A program made the position numbers and the translations under genes. From Chryseobacterium sp. 18061 (GTDB taxonomy: Bacteria > Pseudomonadota > Gammaproteobacteria > Enterobacterales > Enterobacteriaceae): DNA of 64,000 nucleotides. Below the pieces are notes generated by a model. The model was not told where the DNA came from, made no database searches, and worked only from the letters and a program-made list of their open reading frames with translations. Where the stretch lies: contig CACSKA010000007.1 in the NCBI GenBank assembly GCA_902706205.1, forward strand, positions 275,139-339,138, read 5' to 3'. Within the stretch, counting starts at the first letter, position 1, and each line of letters opens with the position of its first letter. This document shows, piece after piece, positions 7,293 to 16,488 of this stretch.

Positions 7293-7829
7293 TTAGAACG
7301 GGATATCGTCGTCGAAATCCATCGGCGGTTCGTTAGATGGAGCCGGTGCTGCTGCTGGCTGCTGCTGCGGACGAGACTGCGCGCCGCCGCTGAACTGATT
7401 ACCACCGCCCTGTGGCTGCTGTGGTTGACCCCAGCTTCCACCCTGCTGCTGACCACCACCTGCTGGTGCGCCGCCGCCCTGACGGCCACCGAGCATTTGC
7501 ATGGTGCCGCCTACGTTAACAACCACTTCAGTGGTGTATTTTTCAGCACCGGCCTGATCGGTCCATTTGCGGGTACGCAGCTGGCCTTCGATGTAGACCT
7601 GAGAACCTTTACGCAGATATTCACCGGCCACTTCTGCCAGTTTGCCGAACAGCACTACACGGTGCCATTCAGTCTGCTCTTTCATTTCGCCGGTCGCTTT
7701 ATCACGCCAGGATTCAGAAGTAGCCAGCGTAATGTTGGCAACTGCACCACCACTCGGCATGTAGCGTACTTCCGGGTCCTGACCCAGATTACCGACGAGA
7801 ATCACCTTGTTTACGCCTCTGCTGGCCAT
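7293..7829 (-). CDS. ssb: Single-stranded DNA-binding protein SSB
   Basis: A 178-residue protein. The OB-fold covers about residues 1-112 (MASRGVNKVILVGNLGQDPE at the N-terminus, WHRVVLFGKLAEVAGEYL in the middle). A glycine/glutamine/proline-rich flexible linker follows, and the conserved acidic tip DFDDDIPF recruits repair and replication proteins. It coats single-stranded DNA as a tetramer. The ATG at 7829 is preceded by AGGAGA and is the conserved start. A seven-codon upstream extension in frame is not used. The gene is divergent from uvrA, and the intergenic LexA box at 7978-7993 may give it mild SOS control, as in E. coli. Confidence 0.98.
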   Translation of the reverse strand: MASRGVNKVILVGNLGQDPEVRYMPSGGAVANITLATSESWRDKATGEMKEQTEWHRVVLFGKLAEVAGEYLRKGSQVYIEGQLRTRKWTDQAGAEKYTTEVVVNVGGTMQMLGGRQGGGAPAGGGQQQGGSWGQPQQPQGGGNQFSGGAQSRPQQQPAAAPAPSNEPPMDFDDDIPF

Positions 7830-7977
7830 GATCGTGTCTCCTGAAAACATTTCTTAATAGTGTAAACGGGGGATTGTAGCATTACAAAGTGCCGATTTGA
7901 TAGTTTGCGAGCCGTATTCCAGGATTCCGTTGTGGACAATTGTCGTTGCAGCGAAGCGCTGAAGCACGTTTCCAGTA

Positions 7978-7993
7978 CTGTATATTCATTCAG
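7978..7993. promoter_or_regulatory. LexA (SOS) box between ssb and uvrA
   Basis: CTGTATATTCATTCAG fits the LexA consensus CTGT-N8-ACAG with one mismatch in the right half and equals the E. coli uvrA/ssb box. It should repress uvrA until DNA damage. Confidence 0.92.
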
Positions 7994-8076
7994 GTCAATC
8001 TGTGTCATAATTAGCCGTTTCCGCCGTTTGTCCTTCTAACAAACCAGGCATTCCGAGTCTCTACCGGGAAAGGTGA

Positions 8077-10899
8077 ATGGATAAGATCGAAGTTCGGGGC
8101 GCCCGCACCCATAATCTCAAAAACATCAACCTCGTCATCCCTCGCGACAAACTTATTGTCGTGACTGGGCTTTCTGGGTCAGGTAAATCTTCGCTGGCGT
8201 TCGATACGCTGTATGCCGAAGGCCAGCGGCGCTACGTTGAGTCACTCTCCGCCTATGCACGTCAGTTCCTGTCATTGATGGAAAAACCTGACGTTGACCA
8301 CATCGAAGGGCTATCGCCCGCGATTTCCATCGAGCAGAAGTCAACGTCTCACAACCCGCGTTCGACCGTCGGGACCATCACTGAAATCCACGATTATCTG
8401 CGTTTGCTGTTTGCCCGCGTTGGCGAACCGCGCTGCCCGGATCACGATGTGCCATTGGCGGCGCAGACCGTCAGCCAGATGGTCGATAACGTGCTGTCAC
8501 AGCCTGAAGGCAAGCGCCTGATGCTGCTGGCGCCGGTGATTAAAGAGCGTAAAGGCGAGCACACCAAAACGCTGGAAAACCTGGCGAGTCAGGGTTATAT
8601 CCGCGCTCGCATTGACGGCGAGGTTTGCGACCTGTCCGATCCCCCGAAGCTTGAGTTGCAGAAGAAGCACACCATCGAAGTCGTGATTGACCGCTTCAAG
8701 GTGCGTGAAGATCTGACCCAACGCCTGGCCGAATCGTTTGAAACCGCGTTGGATCTCTCCGGCGGGACAGCGATCGTCTCAGATATGGACGATCCGAAAG
8801 CCGATGAACTGCTGTTCTCCGCCAACTTTGCCTGTCCGATTTGCGGCTACAGCATGCGTGAACTCGAACCGCGTCTGTTCTCGTTCAACAACCCGGCCGG
8901 AGCCTGCCCGACCTGTGACGGCTTGGGCGTGCAGCAGTATTTCGACCCGGACCGCATCATCCAGAACCCGGAGCTTTCCCTTGCCGGGGGCGCAATCCGT
9001 GGTTGGGATCGCCGTAATTTCTACTATTTCCAGATGCTGCGCTCGCTGGCGGAGCATTATGAATTCGATATCGAAGCTCCGTGGGGCAGCCTGAACGCCA
9101 ATGTGCACAAAGTGGTGCTGTACGGTTCAGGCAAAGAGTCGATTGAGTTCAAATATATGAACGACCGGGGCGACACATCCGTGCGCCGCCATCCGTTCGA
9201 AGGCGTGCTGCATAATATGGAGCGTCGCTACAAAGAGACCGAATCTAACGCGGTGCGCGAAGAACTGGCGAAATTCATCAGCAACCGTCCGTGCACCAGC
9301 TGTAACGGTACCCGTCTGAACCGCGAAGCGCGCCACGTGTTTGTCGAAAACACCCCGCTGCCGACCATTTCCGACATGAGTATCGGCCATGCTTTAGACT
9401 TCTTCACTAACATGAAGCTGTCCGGACAACGCGCTCAAATTGCTGAAAAAGTACTGAAAGAGATTGGCGATCGCCTGAAGTTCCTGGTCAACGTCGGCCT
9501 GAACTACCTGACGCTTTCCCGCTCGGCGGACACGCTCTCCGGCGGCGAAGCCCAGCGTATCCGTCTGGCAAGCCAGATTGGCGCCGGTCTTGTCGGCGTG
9601 ATGTACGTGCTGGATGAACCGTCAATCGGCCTGCATCAGCGCGATAACGAACGCCTGCTCGGCACGCTGGTCCATCTGCGCAATCTCGGTAACACGGTGA
9701 TTGTGGTAGAGCATGACGAAGACGCGATCCGCGCGGCTGACCATGTGATTGATATCGGCCCTGGTGCTGGTGTGCACGGCGGCGAAGTCGTGGCGGAAGG
9801 TACGCTGGAAGACATTATGGCGGTACCAGAATCGTTGACCGGCCAGTACATGAGCGGTCAACGCAAAATTGCCGTGCCGAAAGATCGCGTTCCTGCCGAC
9901 CCATCAAAGGTACTGAAGCTTACCGGCGCTAGTGGCAACAACCTGAAAGACGTCACGCTGACGGTGCCGGTTGGCCTCTTCACCTGCGTGACGGGCGTAT
10001 CCGGCTCCGGTAAATCAACGCTGATTAACGACACGCTGTTCCCGATTGCGCAGCGCCAGCTCAACGGCGCAACCATCGCGGAGCCCGCGCCGTATCGCGA
10101 TGTCACGGGCCTCGAGCATTTCGATAAAGTTATCGATATCGACCAGAGCCCGATTGGCCGTACGCCGCGCTCTAACCCGGCGACATACACCGGCATCTTT
10201 ACGCCAGTGCGTGAACTGTTCGCGGGCGTGCCAGAATCGCGTGCGCGTGGTTATACGCCAGGGCGCTTCAGCTTTAACGTACGCGGCGGCCGCTGCGAAG
10301 CGTGCCAGGGCGATGGCGTTATCAAGGTGGAAATGCACTTCCTGCCGGATATCTACGTGCCGTGCGACCAGTGTAAAGGCAAGCGCTATAACCGCGAAAC
10401 GCTCGAGATTAAGTACAAAGGCAAGACCATCCACGAAGTGCTGGATATGACCATCGAAGAAGCACGTGAGTTCTTTGATGCCGTTCCGGCACTGGCGCGT
10501 AAACTGCAAACGCTGATGGACGTGGGCCTGACATACATTCGTCTCGGCCAGTCGGCGACCACGCTCTCCGGTGGTGAAGCCCAGCGCGTGAAGTTAGCAC
10601 GTGAATTGTCCAAACGCGGCACCGGGCAGACGCTGTATATCCTCGATGAACCGACCACAGGTCTGCATTTTGCCGACATCCAGCAGCTGCTGGACGTGCT
10701 GCATAAGCTGCGCGATCAGGGCAATACTATCGTGGTTATCGAGCATAATCTGGACGTGATTAAAACGGCGGACTGGATTGTCGATCTCGGCCCGGAAGGC
10801 GGCAGCGGCGGCGGGGAAATTCTCGTCTCCGGTACCCCGGAAACGGTCGCAGAGTGCGAAACCTCGCATACCGCGCGCTTCCTCAAACCAATGCTCTAA
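8077..10899 (+). CDS. uvrA: Excinuclease ABC subunit UvrA
   Basis: A 940-residue protein, the same length as E. coli UvrA, and the damage-recognition ATPase of nucleotide excision repair, which loads UvrB at bulky lesions. Two ABC ATPase modules are visible. The first Walker A is GLSGSGKSS (31-39) and the second is GVSGSGKST near 640. Each module has an LSGGEAQR signature (near 488 and 830) and a Walker B ending in LDEPS or LDEPT. Two zinc modules are present: CPICG...CPTC near 253-280 and CEACQGDG...CDQCKG near 740-766. The gene is divergent from ssb under the LexA box. The ribosome binding site is GGGAAAGG just upstream. It is complete, with no unusual features. Confidence 0.99.
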   Translation: MDKIEVRGARTHNLKNINLVIPRDKLIVVTGLSGSGKSSLAFDTLYAEGQRRYVESLSAYARQFLSLMEKPDVDHIEGLSPAISIEQKSTSHNPRSTVGTITEIHDYLRLLFARVGEPRCPDHDVPLAAQTVSQMVDNVLSQPEGKRLMLLAPVIKERKGEHTKTLENLASQGYIRARIDGEVCDLSDPPKLELQKKHTIEVVIDRFKVREDLTQRLAESFETALDLSGGTAIVSDMDDPKADELLFSANFACPICGYSMRELEPRLFSFNNPAGACPTCDGLGVQQYFDPDRIIQNPELSLAGGAIRGWDRRNFYYFQMLRSLAEHYEFDIEAPWGSLNANVHKVVLYGSGKESIEFKYMNDRGDTSVRRHPFEGVLHNMERRYKETESNAVREELAKFISNRPCTSCNGTRLNREARHVFVENTPLPTISDMSIGHALDFFTNMKLSGQRAQIAEKVLKEIGDRLKFLVNVGLNYLTLSRSADTLSGGEAQRIRLASQIGAGLVGVMYVLDEPSIGLHQRDNERLLGTLVHLRNLGNTVIVVEHDEDAIRAADHVIDIGPGAGVHGGEVVAEGTLEDIMAVPESLTGQYMSGQRKIAVPKDRVPADPSKVLKLTGASGNNLKDVTLTVPVGLFTCVTGVSGSGKSTLINDTLFPIAQRQLNGATIAEPAPYRDVTGLEHFDKVIDIDQSPIGRTPRSNPATYTGIFTPVRELFAGVPESRARGYTPGRFSFNVRGGRCEACQGDGVIKVEMHFLPDIYVPCDQCKGKRYNRETLEIKYKGKTIHEVLDMTIEEAREFFDAVPALARKLQTLMDVGLTYIRLGQSATTLSGGEAQRVKLARELSKRGTGQTLYILDEPTTGLHFADIQQLLDVLHKLRDQGNTIVVIEHNLDVIKTADWIVDLGPEGGSGGGEILVSGTPETVAECETSHTARFLKPML

Positions 10900-10920
10900 C
10901 TCTCTGATTTCTTTAGGCGA

Positions 10921-11030
10921 GATATCCGGGTTGTAGCCAGATGACAACCCTGTGAATCCCAGGAGCTTAGCTAACTAAGAGACTGGGGTGAACAGGGGCG
11001 GTCAGCGCCGCTACGGCCTGGAGGGCAAAG
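10921..11030. repeat. ERIC element (copy 2), overlapping the 3' end of yjbR
   Basis: The core GTGAATCCCAGGAGCTTAG and ACTGGGGTGA at about 10951-10992 is the ERIC centre. The element fills the space between uvrA and yjbR and runs into the last codons of yjbR. Its boundaries are estimated from the outer complementary segments. Confidence 0.75.
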
Positions 11031-11379
11031 CATAAAGCTGCTGTCGGGTTTCGTCCGGCAGCATCCCCATCGCCTGCTGATAAGAGGCATCTACCAGATA
11101 GTAAATCTGCGAATCCGGCAGCGAACCGTCGAGATACACCGTGCTCCAGTGTGCTTTATTCAGATGCTGGCTGGGGCGCACATCGCTGTGCTGCTGACGC
11201 AATAAATCTGCCAGCTCCGGACTGGTTTTGAGCGACGTCACCGGACGGCCTTCCACCTCTTTCACCATCGCGAACAACACATCAGACACTTTAATCTGCG
11301 TGGCCTTCCAGTCGCTATGAACGCTCTGTTCCGCACCTGGCTTGTTCATGCAATATTGCAGCAACTCCGAAATGGTCAT
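11011..11379 (-). CDS. yjbR: MmcQ/YjbR family protein
   Basis: A 122-residue protein of the MmcQ/YjbR family (CyaY-like fold, double-wing DNA-binding proposed, function unknown). The family signature is seen in KATQIKV, PSQHLNKAHWSTVYLDG and YLVDASYQQA. The ATG at 11379 follows AGGGGG. The first 110 residues track the E. coli protein closely, but the tail (DETRQQLYALPSRP) differs in sequence and length. The reason is visible: an ERIC element abuts the gene and supplies the final codons and the TAG stop. It lies downstream of aphA on the same strand but behind a terminator, so it is probably transcribed separately. E. coli yjbQ is missing between the two. Confidence 0.9.
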   Translation of the reverse strand: MTISELLQYCMNKPGAEQSVHSDWKATQIKVSDVLFAMVKEVEGRPVTSLKTSPELADLLRQQHSDVRPSQHLNKAHWSTVYLDGSLPDSQIYYLVDASYQQAMGMLPDETRQQLYALPSRP

Positions 11380-11460
11380 CTTTATTCCCCCTGAAGGAAC
11401 GCGAAATGAGTCTTTTCTTAGTGTGCAACAAGTCGGCGGAAAGTGGAAACGGTTCTGATT

Positions 11461-11498
11461 AAAAAAACGGCAACCTCTGGTGGCTGCCGTTTTTTTTG
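11461..11498. terminator. Terminator downstream of aphA
   Basis: ACGGCAACC and GGTGGCTGCCGT pair as an interrupted stem flanked by A7 on one side and T8 on the other, so it can act on both strands. It begins three bases past the aphA stop codon. Confidence 0.88.
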
Positions 11499-11501
11499 CT
11501 G

Positions 11502-12218
11502 TCAGTATTCGGAGTTGACGATGACTTCTTCCCCGTAAGCCCCGGCGTTTGGCAGCGGTTTGTAGGTGGAGTTTGAAGCCCGTAATACGCGGATGCCGCG
11601 CGCGCCAATGTCATGGGCGGCGGTAATATCATTGTCGGAATCACCGTAAAAGACTTTGATATTTTTCTCTTTCAGCCACTGAACCTTGGTGTTTTGTCCG
11701 GCTTTGTCACCAGCAAAAATAACCGGATTCATGTTGGCGGCCGGGATCAGGAAATCATCCTGCAACGTTTTGCTGACGGTTTCGGTCTTGGTCTGGCTGC
11801 GACCAGTAACAAACCAGATGCTGTCGCCGCGTTTGACGTGCATGGCAATCAACGCACGCGCCACTTCTTTCGGAATGCTGAAATCATCCCAGCCGTTGTT
11901 CATCTTTTCCCAGAATTCCGGGTTCTTCAGGTAGTCTTCACTGTCTGGAGAATAGGTCTTTTTACCGCGCCAGAAGCCTGGGCTTGAGAACAGCACGGTA
12001 TCATCAATATCAAATCCGACGGACATGGGTGCCCGGCCCAGCAGACTATTTTCAATCTGCGCCACGGAAACCCAGTGGATCGGCGCCTGTTCGGCGAGCT
12101 TCGCGACATTTGTACCAATATAGAGCGGAGATGGCGACGACGCATGAGCGTCAACCACGGTGCTGTTTATCGTAAACAACAAGCAGATAGCGCTGAGCGC
12201 TAATGAAACCTTGCGCAT
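11502..12218 (-). CDS. aphA: Class B acid phosphatase AphA
   Basis: A 238-residue periplasmic nonspecific phosphatase/phosphotransferase. An N-terminal signal peptide (MRKVSLALSAICLLFTINST, cleavage likely after DAHA near residue 26) is followed by the class B (DDDD superfamily) catalytic motif FDIDDTVLFSS at 69-79, with nucleophile Asp70 and acid/base Asp72. Further motifs are FVTGRS near 145 and FYGDSDNDI near 195, which complete the magnesium site. It removes phosphate from nucleotides and small organic phosphates so that they can be taken up. The gene stands alone between tyrB and yjbR, with its own terminator. Length and motifs match E. coli AphA. Confidence 0.97.
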   Translation of the reverse strand: MRKVSLALSAICLLFTINSTVVDAHASSPSPLYIGTNVAKLAEQAPIHWVSVAQIENSLLGRAPMSVGFDIDDTVLFSSPGFWRGKKTYSPDSEDYLKNPEFWEKMNNGWDDFSIPKEVARALIAMHVKRGDSIWFVTGRSQTKTETVSKTLQDDFLIPAANMNPVIFAGDKAGQNTKVQWLKEKNIKVFYGDSDNDITAAHDIGARGIRVLRASNSTYKPLPNAGAYGEEVIVNSEY

Positions 12219-12385
12219 ATTTATCCCTAAAAATCAGACTATTATCACTAAAAGGTAAATGGGAAGTCAAAAAAGCATTCTGACCATAACCGCGAAAAGT
12301 AATGAAGGAAAGGAATATCTGGAAGGAATGTCATAGAAAAAGGTGATGATCACACTCACGAAAAAACGCACCCAACAGAGTGTCA

Positions 12386-12417
12386 TTTGGCTCTCCCGCG
12401 ACGACGAGAGAGCCAAA
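12386..12417 (-). terminator. Hairpin downstream of tyrB
   Basis: A perfect 10-bp stem (12386-12395 with 12408-12417, TTTGGCTCTC arm) with a 12-base loop lies just after the tyrB stop. There is no long U-tract, so it may be a transcript-stabilising or weak termination hairpin. Confidence 0.6.
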
Positions 12418-12430
12418 AGTAAGCGAGTAC

Positions 12431-13624
12431 TTACATTACAGCAGAAAACGCCTGCGCCACGCGCTGCACGTTTCGGGAATTAAGGCCCGCCACACACATG
12501 CGACCGCTGGCAATCAGGTACACGCCAAACTCTTCGCGCAAACGCTCAACCTGAGCGGCGCTCAGGCCTGTATAGCTGAACATGCCGCGCTGTTGCAGCA
12601 GGTAGTCAAAATTACCGTCCGGCATCGCCTGCTTCAGGACGTCTACCAGCGCCTGACGCATCTCCAGGATGCGGGTACGCATGGCTTCAACTTCGGCCAG
12701 CCACGAGGCTTTCAGCGCAGCACTGTTCAGCACAGCCGACACCACCTGCGCACCGAAATTCGGTGGGCTGGAGTAGTTACGGCGCACAGTCGCTTTCAAC
12801 TGGCCCAGCACGCGCCCTGCGGTTTCGCTGTCTTCACAAACCACCGACAAGCCGCCAACGCGCTCGCCGTACAGCGAGAAGATTTTGGAGAATGAGTTGC
12901 TGACCAGTACTGGCAGACCGGCGCTCGCAATGGTGCGGATAGCGTACGCATCTTCTTCCATGCCTGCACCAAAGCCCTGATAGGCGATGTCGAGGAACGG
13001 GATCAGGTTGCGCGCTTTCAGCACTTCCGTTACCGCATCCCACTGGGCGTTGGTGAGATCAGCCCCGGTTGGGTTGTGGCAGCACGGATGCAGCAGCACG
13101 ATGTCCTTTTCTGGCAGCGTATTCAGTTTTTCCAGCAGCGCCTCGAAACGCACGCCGTTAGTCTGTTTATCAAACCAAGGGTAAGTACTTACTTCGAATC
13201 CAGCGCCTTCAAATATGGCGATGTGGTTTTCCCAGGTCGGGTCACTGACCCACACGTTTGAACCCGGGAAGTAGTTTTTCAGGAAATCGGCCCCGACTTT
13301 CAGCGCCCCCGAACCGCCAAGCGTCTGGATGGTCGCCACGCGCTTTTGTTGCAGAACCGGATGGTCAGCCCCAAACAGCAGCGGCGCAATCCCGTTGCGA
13401 TAAGCGTTTAACCCTTCCATCGGCAAGTATACCGACGCACCGTGCGGCTGCGCATTCAGCTGCACTTCGGCTTCGGCAACGGCTTGTAATTGCGGGATAA
13501 TCCCATCTTCGTTGTAATAAAGGCCGATGCTGAGATTCACTTTGTCACTACGGGGATCGTCTTTGAATTTTTCCATCAGCGAAAGGATGGGATCGCCAGC
13601 GTAGGCGTCAACGTTCTGAAACAC
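12431..13624 (-). CDS. tyrB: Aromatic-amino-acid aminotransferase TyrB
   Basis: A 397-residue class I aminotransferase, the same length as E. coli TyrB and near-identical in its N-terminal third (MFQNVDAYAGDPILSLMEKF). It transfers amino groups between glutamate and the keto acids of tyrosine, phenylalanine and leucine (also aspartate), using pyridoxal phosphate held by the lysine of SNSFSKIFSLYGERVGG (Lys247). The substrate carboxylate arginine lies in ASGRMCVAGL near 375. The gene is downstream of alr on the same strand but separated by a hairpin and 137 bases, so it probably has its own promoter. I could not make out a clear TyrR box there. Confidence 0.97.
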   Translation of the reverse strand: MFQNVDAYAGDPILSLMEKFKDDPRSDKVNLSIGLYYNEDGIIPQLQAVAEAEVQLNAQPHGASVYLPMEGLNAYRNGIAPLLFGADHPVLQQKRVATIQTLGGSGALKVGADFLKNYFPGSNVWVSDPTWENHIAIFEGAGFEVSTYPWFDKQTNGVRFEALLEKLNTLPEKDIVLLHPCCHNPTGADLTNAQWDAVTEVLKARNLIPFLDIAYQGFGAGMEEDAYAIRTIASAGLPVLVSNSFSKIFSLYGERVGGLSVVCEDSETAGRVLGQLKATVRRNYSSPPNFGAQVVSAVLNSAALKASWLAEVEAMRTRILEMRQALVDVLKQAMPDGNFDYLLQQRGMFSYTGLSAAQVERLREEFGVYLIASGRMCVAGLNSRNVQRVAQAFSAVM

Positions 13625-13723
13625 GCGATGATTCTCCAGATGTCATACAGGGCAGGGATAAACACAATAAACCGGATGCGAAGGAAGATCGAGGGGATGT
13701 TAAGGGAAAGCAAACAGAGGCGT

Positions 13724-13750
13724 TCACCCTCTCCGTAACGAAGAGGGTGA
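13724..13750 (-). terminator. Hairpin downstream of alr
   Basis: TCACCCTCT (13724-13732) pairs perfectly with AGAGGGTGA (13742-13750) across a 9-base loop, twelve bases past the alr stop. It lacks a strong U-tract. Confidence 0.6.
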
Positions 13751-13761
13751 TATCAGACATT

Positions 13762-14841
13762 TCAGTCGAGGTATTTCATCGCAACCCGCGAAGTCAGGCG
13801 CGTGATAAGTTCGTAAGCACTCACTTTTGTTATTTCAGCAATGCGTTCAACCGGCAGTCCTTCGCCCCACAAAATGACCGAATCACCCGCTTTATCGGTG
13901 GATTCCGGCCCCAAATCGACGCAAATCATGTCCATCGCCACGCGACCAACAATCGTTACCTCCCGGCCATTCACCAGTACGGGTGTGCCAGACGGCGCGG
14001 CGCGCGGATAACCGTCCCCGTAACCCATGGCGATGACACCGAGCCGGGTGTCGCGCTCGCTCGACCAGGTACCGCCGTAGCCCACCGGTTCACCCGCTTT
14101 GTGCTCGCGCACGGCAATCAGGTTAGAAGTCAGCGACATCACCGGTTTGAAGCCAAAATCGTCGGCCCAGGGTTTATTCTCGAGTGGCGATACACCGTAC
14201 AGGATGATCCCCGGACGCACCCAGTCAAAATGCGACTGTGGCCACAGCAGAATCCCACCGGATGCGGCAATTGAACGCTGCCCCGGTTTACCTTCGGTGA
14301 AGGTCAGAAAAATATCGAGCTGCTGTTCGGTCGCGCCGCAATCTGGCTCGTCCGCACGGGCAAAGTGGCTGACAACATTCACTGGCTGGCGCACATTTTT
14401 GCACTGGCTCAGGCGTTGATAAAACGCATTTGCTTCTTCCGGGCGCACGCCCAGGCGGTGCATACCGGTATCCAGCTTCATCCAGACGGTGACCTGCTCA
14501 GGCAAATCAGCCTGCTCCAGCGCTTCTAGCTGTTCGGGATTGTGCACCACAGTGTGGAAACCCTGAGCGGAAATCAGCGGCAGATCGTGGGCATTGAAAA
14601 AACCTTCCAGCAGCAAAACCGGCTGGGTAATGCCGCCCTCGCGCAGATGCACGGCTTCTTCCAGGCGGGCGACGCCAAAGGCATCGGCGTCAGGGAGCGT
14701 TCGCGCGGTCTCCAGAAGACCGTGTCCGTAAGCGTTCGCTTTCACGACCGCAACGAGCTTACTGGCGGGAGCCAGTTCGCGCAGGCGTTGCAGATTGTGT
14801 CGCAGAGCGCGGCGGTTAATGACTACAGTTGCCGCTTGCAT
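13762..14841 (-). CDS. alr: Alanine racemase, biosynthetic (Alr)
   Basis: A 359-residue fold-type III PLP enzyme that interconverts L- and D-alanine for peptidoglycan. The PLP lysine is Lys34 in VAVVKANAYGHG, and the second catalytic base is the tyrosine of AMGYGDGYPR in the C-terminal beta-domain. The TIM-barrel N-terminal domain and the C-terminal domain are both complete. The length equals that of E. coli Alr. The ATG at 14841 is followed by MQAATVVINRRAL, the conserved start. The gene follows dnaB on the same strand, as in E. coli, but an ERIC element of about 105 bp now lies between them and may affect co-transcription. Confidence 0.97.
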   Translation of the reverse strand: MQAATVVINRRALRHNLQRLRELAPASKLVAVVKANAYGHGLLETARTLPDADAFGVARLEEAVHLREGGITQPVLLLEGFFNAHDLPLISAQGFHTVVHNPEQLEALEQADLPEQVTVWMKLDTGMHRLGVRPEEANAFYQRLSQCKNVRQPVNVVSHFARADEPDCGATEQQLDIFLTFTEGKPGQRSIAASGGILLWPQSHFDWVRPGIILYGVSPLENKPWADDFGFKPVMSLTSNLIAVREHKAGEPVGYGGTWSSERDTRLGVIAMGYGDGYPRAAPSGTPVLVNGREVTIVGRVAMDMICVDLGPESTDKAGDSVILWGEGLPVERIAEITKVSAYELITRLTSRVAMKYLD

Positions 14842-14877
14842 GTGAATTCCTTAATTAGCGAATCTCCTAAATCATTC

Positions 14878-14984
14878 GTGTTGCGGGCAGGCGACAAGCC
14901 CGCGAGTCCCCGGGAGCTTAGTCAACTAAGCGACCTGGGCGAGCGAGTGCAGTCAACGCACCAGCAGCGCGAAGGATGACGGAG
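14878..14984. repeat. ERIC element (copy 3) between dnaB and alr
   Basis: The core CGGGAGCTTAGTCAACTAAG with flanking CCC and GCGACCTGGGCGAG matches the ERIC centre. The outer arms GCGGGCAGGCG and CGAAGGATGACGG are typical ERIC ends. It fills the dnaB-alr gap almost exactly. Confidence 0.8.
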
Positions 14985-14986
14985 AT

Positions 14987-16402
14987 TTATTCGTCGTCGT
15001 ATTGCGGGCCCGCATAATTATCAAAACGCGACCATTGTCCGTTGAAGGTCAGGCGTACAGTGCCGATCGGGCCGTTACGCTGTTTACCCAGAATGATTTC
15101 GGCGATACCTTTCAGGTCACTGTTCTCGTGATAAACCTCATCACGGTAGATAAACATGATTAAGTCGGCATCCTGCTCGATGGAGCCGGATTCACGCAGG
15201 TCGGAGTTGACCGGACGCTTATCTGCACGCTGCTCCAGGGAACGGTTAAGCTGCGACAGGGCCACCACTGGCACATGAAGCTCTTTCGCTAACGCCTTGA
15301 GAGAGCGTGAAATTTCGGCAATTTCCAGGGTGCGGTTGTCCGACAGCGACGGCACGCGCATTAGCTGCAGGTAGTCGATCATGATCAGGCCAATGCCGCC
15401 ATGTTCGCGAGCGATACGGCGTGCGCGGGAGCGCACTTCCGTCGGCGTCAGGCCGGAGGAATCATCAATGTAGATATTCCGTTTTTCGAGCAAAATGCCC
15501 ATGGTGCCTGAAATGCGCGCCCAGTCTTCATCATCAAGCTGGCCGGTACGGATGCGGGTCTGGTCGACGCGCGACAGCGACGCCAGGCAACGCATCATAA
15601 TCTGTTCGGAGGGCATTTCGAGACTGAAGATAAGTACTGGCTTATCCTGCAACATCGCCGCATTTTCGACGAGATTCATCGCAAATGTCGTTTTACCCAT
15701 CGACGGACGCGCCGCGACGATAATCAAATCCGACGGCTGTAACCCGGCGGTCTTTTTATTCAGATCGTCATAACCGGTGTTCACGCCCGTAACGCCGTCG
15801 TGCGGCTGCTGGAAAAGCTGCTCAATTCGCGCCACGGTGGCGTCGAGCACTTCAGCGATATTTTTCGGGCCTTCGTCTTTATTGGCGCGGCTTTCCGCGA
15901 TTTTGAACACCCGGCTTTCCGCCAAATCCAGCAGGTCTTCGCTGGTGCGGCCCTGAGGGTCAAAACCGGCTTCGGCGATTTCATTCGCCACCGAGATCAT
16001 GTCCCGTACGACTGCGCGTTCGCGCACAATATCAGCATAAGCGCTGATGTTCGCCGCACTTGGCGTGTTTTTTGACAGTTCGGCCAGATAGGCGAAGCCG
16101 CCGCAGGTGTCCAGCTGCCCTTCCCGCTCAAGCGATTCCGCGAGCGTAATCAGGTCAATCGGGCTGCCTTTTTCCTGCAAACGCGCCATTTCGGTAAAAA
16201 TATGGCGATGCGGACGGGTATAAAAATCTTCTGCTACGACGCGTTCGGCAACGTCATCCCAGCGCTGGTTATCCAGCATTAAACCACCCAACACCGACTG
16301 TTCCGCTTCAATCGAGTGCGGGGGTACTTTCAGCCCGGAGACCATTGGATCGCGGTCACGTGGCTCAGTCTGTTGTTTGTTGAAGGGTTTATTTCCTGCC
16401 AT
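14987..16402 (-). CDS. dnaB: Replicative DNA helicase DnaB
   Basis: A 471-residue hexameric helicase, the same length as E. coli DnaB, that unwinds DNA ahead of the replication fork and stimulates primase. The N-terminal helical domain (about 25-170, with VPPHSIEAEQSVLGGLMLD) is joined by a linker helix to a RecA-type motor. The motor has Walker A ARPSMGKTTFA near 229-238, Walker B MIDYLQLM near 340, the arginine finger region near 440, and the LNRSLEQRADKRP loop. The start at 16402 (MAGNKPFNKQQ) is chosen because it matches E. coli. The longer open frame extends into the divergent qorA promoter. An ERIC element follows its stop codon. Confidence 0.99.
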   Translation of the reverse strand: MAGNKPFNKQQTEPRDRDPMVSGLKVPPHSIEAEQSVLGGLMLDNQRWDDVAERVVAEDFYTRPHRHIFTEMARLQEKGSPIDLITLAESLEREGQLDTCGGFAYLAELSKNTPSAANISAYADIVRERAVVRDMISVANEIAEAGFDPQGRTSEDLLDLAESRVFKIAESRANKDEGPKNIAEVLDATVARIEQLFQQPHDGVTGVNTGYDDLNKKTAGLQPSDLIIVAARPSMGKTTFAMNLVENAAMLQDKPVLIFSLEMPSEQIMMRCLASLSRVDQTRIRTGQLDDEDWARISGTMGILLEKRNIYIDDSSGLTPTEVRSRARRIAREHGGIGLIMIDYLQLMRVPSLSDNRTLEIAEISRSLKALAKELHVPVVALSQLNRSLEQRADKRPVNSDLRESGSIEQDADLIMFIYRDEVYHENSDLKGIAEIILGKQRNGPIGTVRLTFNGQWSRFDNYAGPQYDDE

Positions 16403-16488
16403 AGTGAATGAAGATACCGGATAGAGATTGGGTCGAAATAGTAGCATAAGTGTGTGTTTTGCCCCACCCAAAACCAACAGGAGGAAGC

